Assembly (NCBI GenBank): GCA_963710495.1 | Contig: CAVQAI010000009.1 | Span: 558,001 to 622,000, forward strand | Reading direction: 5' to 3' | From: Bog-756 sp963710495 | GTDB lineage: Bacteria; Actinomycetota; Acidimicrobiia; Acidimicrobiales; RAAP-2 | DNA: 64,000 nt | Shown here: positions 17,798-25,959 of the stretch, in pieces | Position numbering within the stretch: position 1 is the stretch's first letter | Layout: each line of letters opens with the position of its first letter | Made by a program: the position numbers and the translations under genes | The notes under the pieces: generated by a model | Told to the model about the DNA's origin: nothing | The model's input: the letters and a program-made list of their open reading frames with translations, nothing else | The model's database searches: none

Positions 17798-18573
17798 TCG
17801 AGCAGGTATCCGCCGTCGACACTGAGCACCGTGCCGGTGACGAACGCGGCGGCGTCGGACGCCAGGAACTGATAGGCGCCGGCCAGGTCGGTGGGCGCTC
17901 CCCAGCGTCGTTGGGCGGTGTGTCCGGTGATGGCCGCCGAGAGCTCGGCATTGTTCCTCCACCCGTCGGCCAGAGGCGAATCGAACCACCCGGGAGCAAC
18001 GACGTTCACCGTGATGCCGGCGGGCGCCAGGTCCAGCGCCAGGCTCTTGGCCATCCCGGTCAAGCCGGCCTTCGAGGCACCGTACGCGGCCAGCCCCCGG
18101 CGCGGCCGTTCCCCGAGCACCGAGCCCGTGAAGATCAGCCGTCCACCCTCGGGCATCACCCGGGCTGCGGCCCGGGCCCCGAGGAAGGCGCCGGTGAGGT
18201 TCACTTCGAGGATCTGCCGCCAGATCGCGGCGCTCGTCCGGCGGGGATGGGCCACGACGGGCGAGATCCCGGCATTGCAGATCCACACGTCCACGCCACC
18301 CCAGGTGGCCACGGCGGCGTCGGCCACCGCTTCGTTGAAGTCCTCGTCGGTCACGTCGCCGCTGAGCACCACGGACGGCCCGGGTAGGGCAGCGGCCACC
18401 GCCTTCAGATCCTTCTCCGTGCGGGCGACCAACGCGACAGACGAGCCGGCCCGCGAAAAGGCATGGGCGAGCAGGGCACCGAGCCCCCGGCTGGCCCCGG
18501 TGATCACCACCCGCTTCGCCGCCACCGCGCCCGGGACGGGGAACGACGGGGGGATCTCGATCTGGTCGGTCAT
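17794..18573 (-). CDS. SDR family oxidoreductase
   Basis: 259 aa. The cofactor loop GASRGLG is at 26-32, NAG at 100-102, the catalytic serine at 151 and the Y164-GAS-K168 pair; VDGGYLLE closes the protein. ATG 18573 lies eight bases after GAGGA. First gene of a two-SDR operon. The block-1 operator at 18589-18606 begins only 16 bases upstream of the start codon, so repressor binding would directly block initiation here as well as the divergent E1 gene. Confidence 0.93.
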   Translation of the reverse strand: MTDQIEIPPSFPVPGAVAAKRVVITGASRGLGALLAHAFSRAGSSVALVARTEKDLKAVAAALPGPSVVLSGDVTDEDFNEAVADAAVATWGGVDVWICNAGISPVVAHPRRTSAAIWRQILEVNLTGAFLGARAAARVMPEGGRLIFTGSVLGERPRRGLAAYGASKAGLTGMAKSLALDLAPAGITVNVVAPGWFDSPLADGWRNNAELSAAITGHTAQRRWGAPTDLAGAYQFLASDAAAFVTGTVLSVDGGYLLE

Positions 18574-18590
18574 CGCCCTTTTCCTCTTTG

Positions 18591-18606
18591 TACCGACCAG
18601 TACACT
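18591..18606. promoter_or_regulatory. Block-1 operator, site 2
   Basis: TACCG-ACCAGT-ACACT, embedded in TGTACCGACCAGTACA (18589-18604) whose outer five bases are perfectly inverted. It sits in the 41-base space between the divergent SDR and E1 genes, next to both start codons. Confidence 0.65.
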
Positions 18607-18614
18607 ACAACCTC

Positions 18615-20606
18615 GTGGCCGCCGACCCATCCTCTGGCTCCGAACGCTCCGTTGCCGACCTCCTCGAGATGCACCGCCGGATGCTGCTGATCCGGGGCTT
18701 CGAACAACGGGTGGCCACCCTCTACCGGGACGGTGAGGTCCCCGGATTCGTCCACCTCTCCGTCGGTCAGGAGGCGGCCGCCGTCGGCGCATGCTGGCCG
18801 CTGCGCCGCCACGACGTCATCACCTCGACCCACCGCGGCCACGGGCACTGCCTGGCCAAGGGCATGGATCCGCTCGGCATGTTCGCCGAGCTGATGGGGA
18901 GGGGCCAGGGGACCAACCACGGCTGCGGCGGCTCGATGCATATCGCCGACCCGAAGCTCGGGGTGTTCGGCGCCAACGGGATCGTCGCGGCGGGGCTTCC
19001 CATCGCGGTGGGAGCGGCGGCCGCCGCCCAGTTGCGGCGGGACGGGAGCGTGGCGGTGGCGTTCTTCGGCGACGGAGCGCCGGCCCAGGGTGCGTTCCAC
19101 GAGGCGTTGAACCTCGCCGCCGTCTGGGATGTGCCGGCGATCTTCTTCTGCGAGAACAACGGTTACGCCGAGTTCTCCCCCACCGCGACCCAGAATGCGG
19201 TTTCACTCGACCGGCGAGCCGCCGGCTACGGCATCCCCTACCTGGCGGTGGACGGCAACGACGTCGAGGCGACCGCAACCGCCCTGGAGGGCCTGGTCCT
19301 CGAGGCGCGCGCCGGCGGAGGCCCGGCCGTCGTCGAAGCGGCCACCTACCGCTGGCACGGCCACTACGAGGGCGATCCGCAGCGCTACCGGTCGAGCGAC
19401 GAGATCCAGGCCTGGGAGGTCCGCGACCCAATTCTCGCCCACGAGCACCGGCTTCGAGCAGCCGGCGTCGACGACGGTGAGCTGAAGAGACTCGAGTCGT
19501 CGGTGGCCGACCAACTCGACCGCGCCGTCGAGGCGGCCCGGCGGTCCCCTGGCCCGGAGCCCGGACGGTTGACCGACTTCGTCCTCCATGCACGACCGGC
19601 GCGCCCGGAGCCGCCACCTCCCAGCGATAAGGCACCGACGTTTCGCACCATGGACGCAATCCGAGCTGCCCTCGAAGCCGAGCTCGCCGACGACGATCGT
19701 GTGTTCGTCGCCGGCATCGACGTCGGGGTGGGCGGCAACGTCTTCGGGCTCACCCGGGGCTTGCGCGATCAGTTCGGCGATCGTGTCCGTGACACCCCGA
19801 TCTCCGAGACGGCGATCATGGGGCTCGGCGTCGGGGCGGCGATGGCCGGAATGCGACCGGTGGTCGAGCTGATGTATCTCGACTTCCTCGGGGTCTGCTT
19901 CGACCAGCTGCTCAACCAGGCTGCCAAGCTGCCGTTCATGACCGGCGGGGCGGCGTCGATGGCGCTCACCGTGCGGACCCAGTTCGGCGCCGGGCGCTCC
20001 TCGGGCAGCCAGCATTCGCAGAGTCTGGAGGCCCTGCTCGCCCACATCCCGGGCCTGACCGTCGTCATGCCGTCGACTCCGGCCGACACCTACGGGCTGT
20101 TGCGGGCCTCGATCCAGGACCCCAATCCTGTGGTCTTCATCGAGAACCGGCTGCTCTACGGCATGAAGGGACCGCAGCCGCCATCCGACTATGTCCTCCC
20201 GATCGGCACGTCCGCCGTGGTCCGTCCCGGGTCCCATGTCACGGTCGTCTCGGTGTCGCGGATGCTGCACGAAGCGGTCGCCGCCGCCGAGCGGGTAGCG
20301 GACGACGGCATCGCCGCCGAGGTGATCGACCTGCGGACGGTGGCCCCGCTCGACATGGACCCGATCCTCGACTCCGTCCACAAGACGGGCCGGCTCCTGA
20401 TCGCCCACGAGGCGGTCGTCCCCTTCGGCATCGGCGCCGAAATCGCCGCCACCGTGGCCCGCGAGGCGTTCTGGGATCTCGATGCCCCGATCGAACGCGT
20501 CGGCGCGGCGGCGACGCCGCCGCCCTACGCGCCCGAGCTCGAACGGGCCTGGCTCCCCGACCGCGACGACATCACCCGGGCCATCCGCCGGCTCGCCGCC
20601 GTCTGA
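18615..20606 (+). CDS. Fused E1 alpha-beta subunits of a thiamine-dependent 2-oxoacid/acetoin dehydrogenase
   Basis: 663 aa, two normally separate subunits in one chain. Residues about 1-320 are the E1 alpha half with the thiamine diphosphate motif GDG (152-154) through NN (181-182). From about 344 on is the E1 beta half (ISETAIMGLGVGAAMAG, LPFMTGGAASM, a carboxy-terminal transketolase domain). It decarboxylates a 2-oxoacid or cleaves a diketone and passes the acyl group to a lipoyl E2. No E2 or E3 gene is nearby. GTG 18615 is chosen because an earlier TTG lies inside the operator. It is divergent from the two-SDR operon. Confidence 0.92.
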   Translation: MAADPSSGSERSVADLLEMHRRMLLIRGFEQRVATLYRDGEVPGFVHLSVGQEAAAVGACWPLRRHDVITSTHRGHGHCLAKGMDPLGMFAELMGRGQGTNHGCGGSMHIADPKLGVFGANGIVAAGLPIAVGAAAAAQLRRDGSVAVAFFGDGAPAQGAFHEALNLAAVWDVPAIFFCENNGYAEFSPTATQNAVSLDRRAAGYGIPYLAVDGNDVEATATALEGLVLEARAGGGPAVVEAATYRWHGHYEGDPQRYRSSDEIQAWEVRDPILAHEHRLRAAGVDDGELKRLESSVADQLDRAVEAARRSPGPEPGRLTDFVLHARPARPEPPPPSDKAPTFRTMDAIRAALEAELADDDRVFVAGIDVGVGGNVFGLTRGLRDQFGDRVRDTPISETAIMGLGVGAAMAGMRPVVELMYLDFLGVCFDQLLNQAAKLPFMTGGAASMALTVRTQFGAGRSSGSQHSQSLEALLAHIPGLTVVMPSTPADTYGLLRASIQDPNPVVFIENRLLYGMKGPQPPSDYVLPIGTSAVVRPGSHVTVVSVSRMLHEAVAAAERVADDGIAAEVIDLRTVAPLDMDPILDSVHKTGRLLIAHEAVVPFGIGAEIAATVAREAFWDLDAPIERVGAAATPPPYAPELERAWLPDRDDITRAIRRLAAV

Positions 20607-20607
20607 C

Positions 20608-21757
20608 TCAGCAGCCCAGGGCGCGGGCGATCACCAGGTGCTGGATCTCGTTGGTTCCCTCACCGATCTCGAGCACCTTCGCGTCGCAGTAGAACCGGGC
20701 GATCGGCGTCTCGAGCATGTAGCCGAGCCCGCCATGGATCTGCAACGCTTCCGACGCAGCCCACGTCGCCACCCGACTGGCTTTGAGCTTGGCCATCGCC
20801 GCTTCCTTCTGGAACGGTTGACCGGTGTCACGCAGATAGGCGGCGCGGTACGTGAGCCACCGTGCCGCCTCGAGCTCGGTGGCGATATCCGCGATCTTGA
20901 ATTGCACGGCCTGGAACTTCGAGATCGGCTGCCCGAACTGCTCCCGCCGGCCGGCGTACTCCGTGGCCAGGTCGAGCACGGCCTGGGTCAGGCTGAGCGA
21001 CAGGGCGGCGATGGAGATCCGCCCGACCTCGAGTGTGCGGAGGAACTGGCTGAGCCCGAGGTCCGGATGGCCGATGAGGTGGTCGTCGGACACCCAGACA
21101 TCGTCGAAGTAGAGCTCACGGGTGTCGAGGCCGCGCCACCCGATGCCGCGCATCTTCGAGCCCATGGTGAAGCCGGCCGTGCCCTTCTCCACGACGAAGC
21201 GTGGCGAATTTCGGGGCTTGCCCGTCCCCGGGATCGGTTCGGGCCAGGAGCGTCACTCCGAACGACATATCGGTCCCCGCATTGGAGATGAACGTCTTGC
21301 TGCCGTTGATCAACCAACCCCCGTCGCCCCGTTCTGCCCGCGTGCGGATCCCACGTGCGTCGGAACCAGCATCGGGCTCGGTGAGCCCGAACGCACCGAG
21401 GACCCGTCCTTCGGCCAGTGGGCGCAACCAGCGCTCGCGCTGCGGATCGCTGCCGAACAGGAGCAGGGGCAGCGACCCGATCGTGACGTGGGCCTGGAAG
21501 GCGGCGGCCACCGACTGGTCCGCCCCCCCGATCTGCTCCATGGCCGCCACGAAACCGATCGTCGACATGTCGATCCCACCCCACTGCTCGGGGATCAGCA
21601 TGCCGAGGAGGCCCAACTCCCCCATCTCGCGGAGGAGATCGGTCGGGCAGCGGGCCTCCTCCCAGGCGAGAGGAGCACGCGCCGCGATCTCCTTCTGGGC
21701 GAAGTCGCGGCAGAGCCGGACCAGCTCGCGTTCCCGTTCGGTGAGCGAGAGGTCCAT
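20608..21757 (-). pseudogene. Acyl-CoA dehydrogenase interrupted by a +1 frameshift
   Basis: Two adjacent frames together make one complete acyl-CoA dehydrogenase. The first runs from ATG 21757 through GAFGLTEPDAGSDARG and ARTDPGDGQAPKFAT. The second, starting at about 21200, continues VVEKGTAGFTMGSKM, REQFGQPISKFQAVQ, QIHGGLGYM and EGTNEIQHLVIARALGC. Removing one base near 21193-21205 restores a 382-aa protein, exactly the family length. So either the gene is newly broken or the assembly has one extra base. The intact form would be a standard homomeric enzyme. It is divergent from the class II aldolase gene across a block-1 operator. Confidence 0.85.
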
Positions 21758-21768
21758 CGCCCCATACT

Positions 21769-21784
21769 ATTGGACCGAGCGGTA
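21769..21784. promoter_or_regulatory. Block-1 operator, site 3
   Basis: ATTGG-ACCGAG-CGGTA. The right half matches the consensus; the left half is degenerate. A second CGGTAC follows exactly 11 bases after the first (21780-21785 and 21791-21796), one helical turn apart. It lies between the divergent acyl-CoA dehydrogenase and aldolase genes. Confidence 0.55.
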
Positions 21785-21805
21785 CAACGGCGGTACGATC
21801 GAGCC

Positions 21806-22573
21806 ATGGCGTCCGATCGCACCCCGCATCCCTTCCCCCGGTTCGGCCGCCTGGACGAGGAGCGCAGGCACCGCAAGCAGCGCCTCGCCGCGGCGTTTCG
21901 CATCTTCGGGCAGTTCGGCTTCGACGAGGGCGCGGCCGGGCACATCACCGCACGCGACCCCGAGCTGCTCGACCACTTCTGGGTCAACCCGCTCGGGATG
22001 AACTTCAAGCAGATCCGGGTGAAGGACCTCATGCTGGTGAACGACCGGGGCGAGGTCGTGGACGGCGCCTGGCCGCTCAACACGGCCGCGTTCGTGATCC
22101 ACTCCCAGATCCACGCCGCCCGCCCCGACGTCGTTTCCGCCGCCCATGCCCACTCGGTACACGGCAAGGCGTGGTCGTCGCTGCGCCGGCCGCTCGACCC
22201 GCTCACCCAGGACGCCTGTGCGTTCTACGACGACCACGTCGTGTTCGACGACTACACCGGCGCCGTGCTCGACCTCGACGAGGGCAAGCGCATCGCCCAC
22301 GCCCTCGGAGGTGCCAAAGCGGCCATCCTGTCCAACCACGGCCTTCTCACCGTCGGACAGACGGTCGACGAGGCGGCCTGGTGGTTCATCACGATGGAGC
22401 GCACCTGCCAGGCGCAACTGCTCGCCGAGGCGGCCGGCGTACCGGTGCCCATCGACCGTGACATGGCCGCAAAGACCGCCGGGCAGACCGGCGGGCACCG
22501 TACCGGGTGGCGGCAATTCCAGCCCCTGTACGACTGGATCGTCGCCGAACAGCCCGACCTGGTCGACGAGTAG
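21806..22573 (+). CDS. Class II aldolase/adducin family protein
   Basis: Zinc-dependent aldolase-fold enzyme of 255 aa. Metal-ligand histidines are seen as H114 and H116 in AHAHSVHG and H178 in SNHGLL. Members cleave or epimerise small hydroxy-carbonyl compounds, and some act as decarboxylases or aldolases in catabolic clusters. In this branch, common in actinobacterial degradation loci, the substrate is undefined. ATG 21806 follows directly after the operator region. It is convergent with the HSD17B4-like SDR, with 12 bases between stops. A role in retro-aldol cleavage after ring opening is possible. Confidence 0.9.
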   Translation: MASDRTPHPFPRFGRLDEERRHRKQRLAAAFRIFGQFGFDEGAAGHITARDPELLDHFWVNPLGMNFKQIRVKDLMLVNDRGEVVDGAWPLNTAAFVIHSQIHAARPDVVSAAHAHSVHGKAWSSLRRPLDPLTQDACAFYDDHVVFDDYTGAVLDLDEGKRIAHALGGAKAAILSNHGLLTVGQTVDEAAWWFITMERTCQAQLLAEAAGVPVPIDRDMAAKTAGQTGGHRTGWRQFQPLYDWIVAEQPDLVDE

Positions 22574-22585
22574 CCCCGCCGCTCC

Positions 22586-23500
22586 TCAGGTCCCGGGGTC
22601 GCCGCCGTCGGGGTGCACGTGGGCCAGGAAGGTGGCCGACCAGTCGACGAGGTCGGCCGGGACGTAGTAGCCCCGCTCATCGTTGATCGCCGCCCAGTTC
22701 TTGGCGACATCTTCGGGTGTCGGCTCGGGTCCCGGGTGGACGTACCCCGGCGTCGAGGCGATGAACATCCGGGCGAAGCGGCCGGCCCCGGCGGCGTAGA
22801 TCTCGCCGCTCACGGGACAGGTTTCGTGGGCGAGGAAGGCGGCCATCGGAGCGACAAGCTCGGGCGGCATGGGCGGAGCGCCCGATCCCTCGCCGGCCAT
22901 GCGCGTCGTCGCCGCCGGTGCGATGAGGTTCACCTTGATGCCGCGACCGGCGCCCGCCGTCGTGAGGCTCCGGGCGAGGCCGATGACCGCCGCCTTGGCC
23001 GTGGCGTACGAGGTGTTGGCGGGCAGTCCGAACAGTCCGGTCGACGTGGTCATGACGATGCGGCCGTATCCCTGCTCGACCATGTGGGGCCAGGCGGCAC
23101 GGCTGGTGTTGAACGACCCACCGACATGAACGGCCCAGTGCCGCTCGAGGTTGTCGGCGTCGGCATCGGGAAGGCCGGCCCAGCGGATGATGCCGGCATT
23201 GTTGATCACGACATCGAGGCGTCCGAACCGGCTGATCGCCGTCTCGACCAGCGCTTCTGCCCCGGCCGTGGTGGCCACGTCGCTGTTGTCGGCCGCGGCG
23301 ACCCCGCCCGCGCCGGCGATCTCGGCGACGACGGTGGCGGCCGGCTCGGCGTCGGTTCCGACGCCGTCCATCGAACCGCCGAGGTCGTTGACGACGACGC
23401 GGGCGCCCCGTTCGGCGAGCAGGAGCGCATACGAGCGGCCGATGCCACGACCGGCACCGGTGATGACGGCGACGCGCCCTTCGAAGGTGAGCTGGCTCAG
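22586..23500 (-). CDS. SDR resembling the 3-hydroxyacyl-CoA dehydrogenase part of multifunctional enzyme 2
   Basis: About 304 aa, longer than classical SDRs. It has GAGRGIG at 15-21, VVVNDLGGSMDG after it, NNAG, a catalytic serine in TTSTG and the Y-ATA-K pair. The VVNDLGG element and the length are typical of the 17-beta-HSD4 / MFE-2 dehydrogenase domain, so it probably oxidises a 3-hydroxyacyl-CoA. No ATG, GTG or TTG exists near the homology start: the in-frame codon is CTG 23500, overlapping the amidohydrolase stop as CTGA. I take that as the likely start, an unusual one. It is the second gene of the amidohydrolase operon. Confidence 0.85.
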   Translation of the reverse strand: MSQLTFEGRVAVITGAGRGIGRSYALLLAERGARVVVNDLGGSMDGVGTDAEPAATVVAEIAGAGGVAAADNSDVATTAGAEALVETAISRFGRLDVVINNAGIIRWAGLPDADADNLERHWAVHVGGSFNTSRAAWPHMVEQGYGRIVMTTSTGLFGLPANTSYATAKAAVIGLARSLTTAGAGRGIKVNLIAPAATTRMAGEGSGAPPMPPELVAPMAAFLAHETCPVSGEIYAAGAGRFARMFIASTPGYVHPGPEPTPEDVAKNWAAINDERGYYVPADLVDWSATFLAHVHPDGGDPGT

Positions 23501-24741
23501 GCGGCCACCACGGTGTCGAACCCGAGGAGGCGGCCCAGCGTGCCGCCGACGATGGCGGCCCGCTCGTCGGCCGGAAGACCGCCGAGCTGAGTCGCGATCA
23601 GCTCCCGGCTCCCCCGGAACGTCCCTTCGGCATGCGGGTAGTCGTTGCCCCACACGATGGTCGACAACCCGGTGACGTGCCGGCAGGCCACGGCCACGGG
23701 GTCGTCCTGGAAGGAGACGTGGAACTGGCGCCGGACGTATTCGCTCGGCAGGAGCGGGTACGGCCACTTCGCGTTCAGACGGAACATCTGCGCCATGCTG
23801 GGCTGGTCGTCGGCGGGACGGGCATCGTCCCAGAACCCGAGCCACCAGTCGGCGTCCTGGCCGATCCCGGTGACCCAGCACTTGTCCATGGCACCCACCA
23901 GCGACGCCAGCCAATGGGCGTTGAACTCGATCAGAGCGAAGTGGAGGTCGGGATAGCGCTCGGGGACGCCGCCGCCGATCAGCTCACAGATGACCTGCTG
24001 GGGGACCATGGGCCCGTAGACGCACTGGGTGACCATCCGCTTGGCGGCCGACTTCTCCGTCATCGGCTGGTTGACCTGCTCGGCCGACTCCATGACCACC
24101 TTGAGCGTCGTTGACGCCGGGTCGTTGACCTTGACGCCGCCCGTCTGGGTGTGGATGAACACGTGGACGCCATTGGCCTGGGCCGCCGCCCATACCGGGT
24201 CCAGGTCCCGCGAGTAGTACCTCGTCGGTGGGACCGCCGGGAGCAGGATGGCACGGAACCCGGCGGCGGCGACCCGCTCGATCTCGGCGACCGCGTCACC
24301 GATGTCGGTGAGAGGCACCGGAGCGGTGGGGGCCATCCGGGAGAAATAGGGCGTGAACCGCTCGACGACATAGTCGTTGTAGACCCGAGCGTGGGCCATC
24401 GACAGCTCGTGATCGTCCGAGTAGAGCCCGAAGAGGGACAGGTTCGGGTGCATCACCTGGACATCGACGCCGTCGAGGTCCATGTCGTCCAGGATCTGTT
24501 CCGGCTCGCCCTCGGGCATCCGGCCTCCCGTCTGGCGGTAGCGGGAGATCGTCCAGCCTTCGAACCCCGGCGTGTGCAGGCGACGGAAGATCCGGGCACC
24601 GTCTTCGACGAGCGGTTCGGTCTCGAAGTCCTCCTCCCAGACGGCCCGGTCCCTCAAGTGCTTCGGAAGGCGGGTGCGGAACAGGTCGGTGGGCTCGAGG
24701 AGATGCCCATCGGCAGAAACGACGAGTTCCTTCGGGGTCAC
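23497..24741 (-). CDS. Amidohydrolase family 2 protein
   Basis: 414-aa TIM-barrel metal enzyme with DGH at 11-13, FIHTQTGG in the barrel and WGNDYPHAEG near the carboxy end, where the aspartate binds metal. GTG 24741 was chosen because AGGAGG ends eight bases upstream; earlier GTGs overlap that site. It is only distantly similar to the amidohydrolases at 4-5 and 62.8-64 kb. First gene of an operon with the MFE-2-like SDR. The block-1 operator and a cyclase gene lie upstream in divergent orientation. Reaction unknown: hydrolysis or decarboxylation of a ring-opened intermediate is plausible. Confidence 0.88.
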   Translation of the reverse strand: MTPKELVVSADGHLLEPTDLFRTRLPKHLRDRAVWEEDFETEPLVEDGARIFRRLHTPGFEGWTISRYRQTGGRMPEGEPEQILDDMDLDGVDVQVMHPNLSLFGLYSDDHELSMAHARVYNDYVVERFTPYFSRMAPTAPVPLTDIGDAVAEIERVAAAGFRAILLPAVPPTRYYSRDLDPVWAAAQANGVHVFIHTQTGGVKVNDPASTTLKVVMESAEQVNQPMTEKSAAKRMVTQCVYGPMVPQQVICELIGGGVPERYPDLHFALIEFNAHWLASLVGAMDKCWVTGIGQDADWWLGFWDDARPADDQPSMAQMFRLNAKWPYPLLPSEYVRRQFHVSFQDDPVAVACRHVTGLSTIVWGNDYPHAEGTFRGSRELIATQLGGLPADERAAIVGGTLGRLLGFDTVVAA

Positions 24742-24828
24742 CGTTGCCACCTCCTGGCGCTGCACCCACGATCCCGATTCGAGCCGGAATACACATTCGC
24801 GGGTGGCGCGAATCGCGTTCGCAGGTTA

Positions 24829-24844
24829 GACCAACCGGTCGGTA
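24829..24844. promoter_or_regulatory. Block-1 operator, site 4
   Basis: GACCA-ACCGGT-CGGTA. The centre ACCGGT and the inner ACC/GGT flanks form a 14-bp palindrome with one mismatched pair. It lies in the 162-base divergent space, about 60 bases upstream of the cyclase start and 88 upstream of the amidohydrolase start. Confidence 0.7.
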
Positions 24845-24903
24845 CATTGCAACGTACGTGCACGTGCCGATCGGGCCGTCGCGCCCTGGAAGGAGCAGGA
24901 GCA

Positions 24904-25959
24904 ATGACGAAGCGGTGGAGGGAACGCCCGGCCGGCTCGACGTGGGGGGACTGGGGTGACGACGACGAGCTGGGTCGCATCAACTTGCTCACTCCCGAGA
25001 TGGTCCTGCGTGGCGTTCGTGAGGTGGAGCACGGCATCAGCTTCTGCCTGAGCCTGCCGCTCGACTACCCCGGTGGGACGGCGCTGAACCAGCGGCGGTA
25101 CCCACCGGTCCTCGCTCCGACCGAGGACATGCGGGGCAACCCCGCCACCTTCTACAACGTCCACATGAGCGAGATGGACGAAGGTGGGCCCCGCTACGTC
25201 GACGTCTGGGCCGACGACGTGGTGACCCTGTCGCTGCAGTACTCGACGCAGTGGGACTCGCTGGCCCATGTCGGCGCCGAATTCGACGCCGACGGGGACG
25301 GGGTCGAGGAGGCCGTGTACTACAACGGGTACCGAGCCGGGGTCGACCTGGTGGGACCCAAGCCCGATGCGGCGGGAGACGGTGGTGACCACCGTTGCTT
25401 CGCCCACCACCTCGGCTTGGAGCACATGGCGCGCCACGGGGTCCAGGGGCGGGGCGTCCTCGTCGACCTGGCGCACCACCTGGGGGACGACTGGCGGGGG
25501 GTGGACCGGGCCACCCTCGAGGGGATCCTGGCGGCCGACCACATCGTCATCGAGCCCGGGGACATGCTCCTCCTCCATACCGGCTTCGCCACCAAGGTCC
25601 TCGAGTGGAACCGCGACCCTGATCCCGTGCGGATCCACACCATGTGCACCTACCTCGACGCACGCGACCCGTCGTTGCTGGCGTGGATCACCGAGTCGCA
25701 GATCTCGGCGCTGGTGGCCGACAACTACGCCGTCGAAGGGCTGGTCGGCCGCGATCGCGACGAGAGCCGACACTCGCTCCTTCCGATCCACAACCTCTGT
25801 CTCTTCAAGTTGGGCGTGCCGCTCGGTGAGATGTGGTACCTGCACGAGCTGGCATCGTGGCTGCGCCAGCACGACCGGAGCCGCTTCCTGCTCACCGCGC
25901 CGCCCCTCCGGCTCCCGGGGGCGGTGGGCTCACCCCTGACGCCGGTCGCCACGGTCTGA
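24904..25959 (+). CDS. Cyclase family protein (kynurenine formamidase-like)
   Basis: 351 aa, PF04199-type metal-dependent hydrolase. The family's GTHIDAPxH core is represented by STQWDSLAHVGAEFD, with H as metal ligand, and a later ADHIVIEPGDMLLLHTGFA segment is typical. Known members hydrolyse formylkynurenine or open cyclic ketones or lactones. ATG 24904 has GGAGCAGGAGCA just upstream. It converges with the flavin monooxygenase gene, overlapping its tail by 30 bases. Next to a Baeyer-Villiger-type enzyme, a lactone- or ketone-opening job is an attractive inference. Confidence 0.88.
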   Translation: MTKRWRERPAGSTWGDWGDDDELGRINLLTPEMVLRGVREVEHGISFCLSLPLDYPGGTALNQRRYPPVLAPTEDMRGNPATFYNVHMSEMDEGGPRYVDVWADDVVTLSLQYSTQWDSLAHVGAEFDADGDGVEEAVYYNGYRAGVDLVGPKPDAAGDGGDHRCFAHHLGLEHMARHGVQGRGVLVDLAHHLGDDWRGVDRATLEGILAADHIVIEPGDMLLLHTGFATKVLEWNRDPDPVRIHTMCTYLDARDPSLLAWITESQISALVADNYAVEGLVGRDRDESRHSLLPIHNLCLFKLGVPLGEMWYLHELASWLRQHDRSRFLLTAPPLRLPGAVGSPLTPVATV

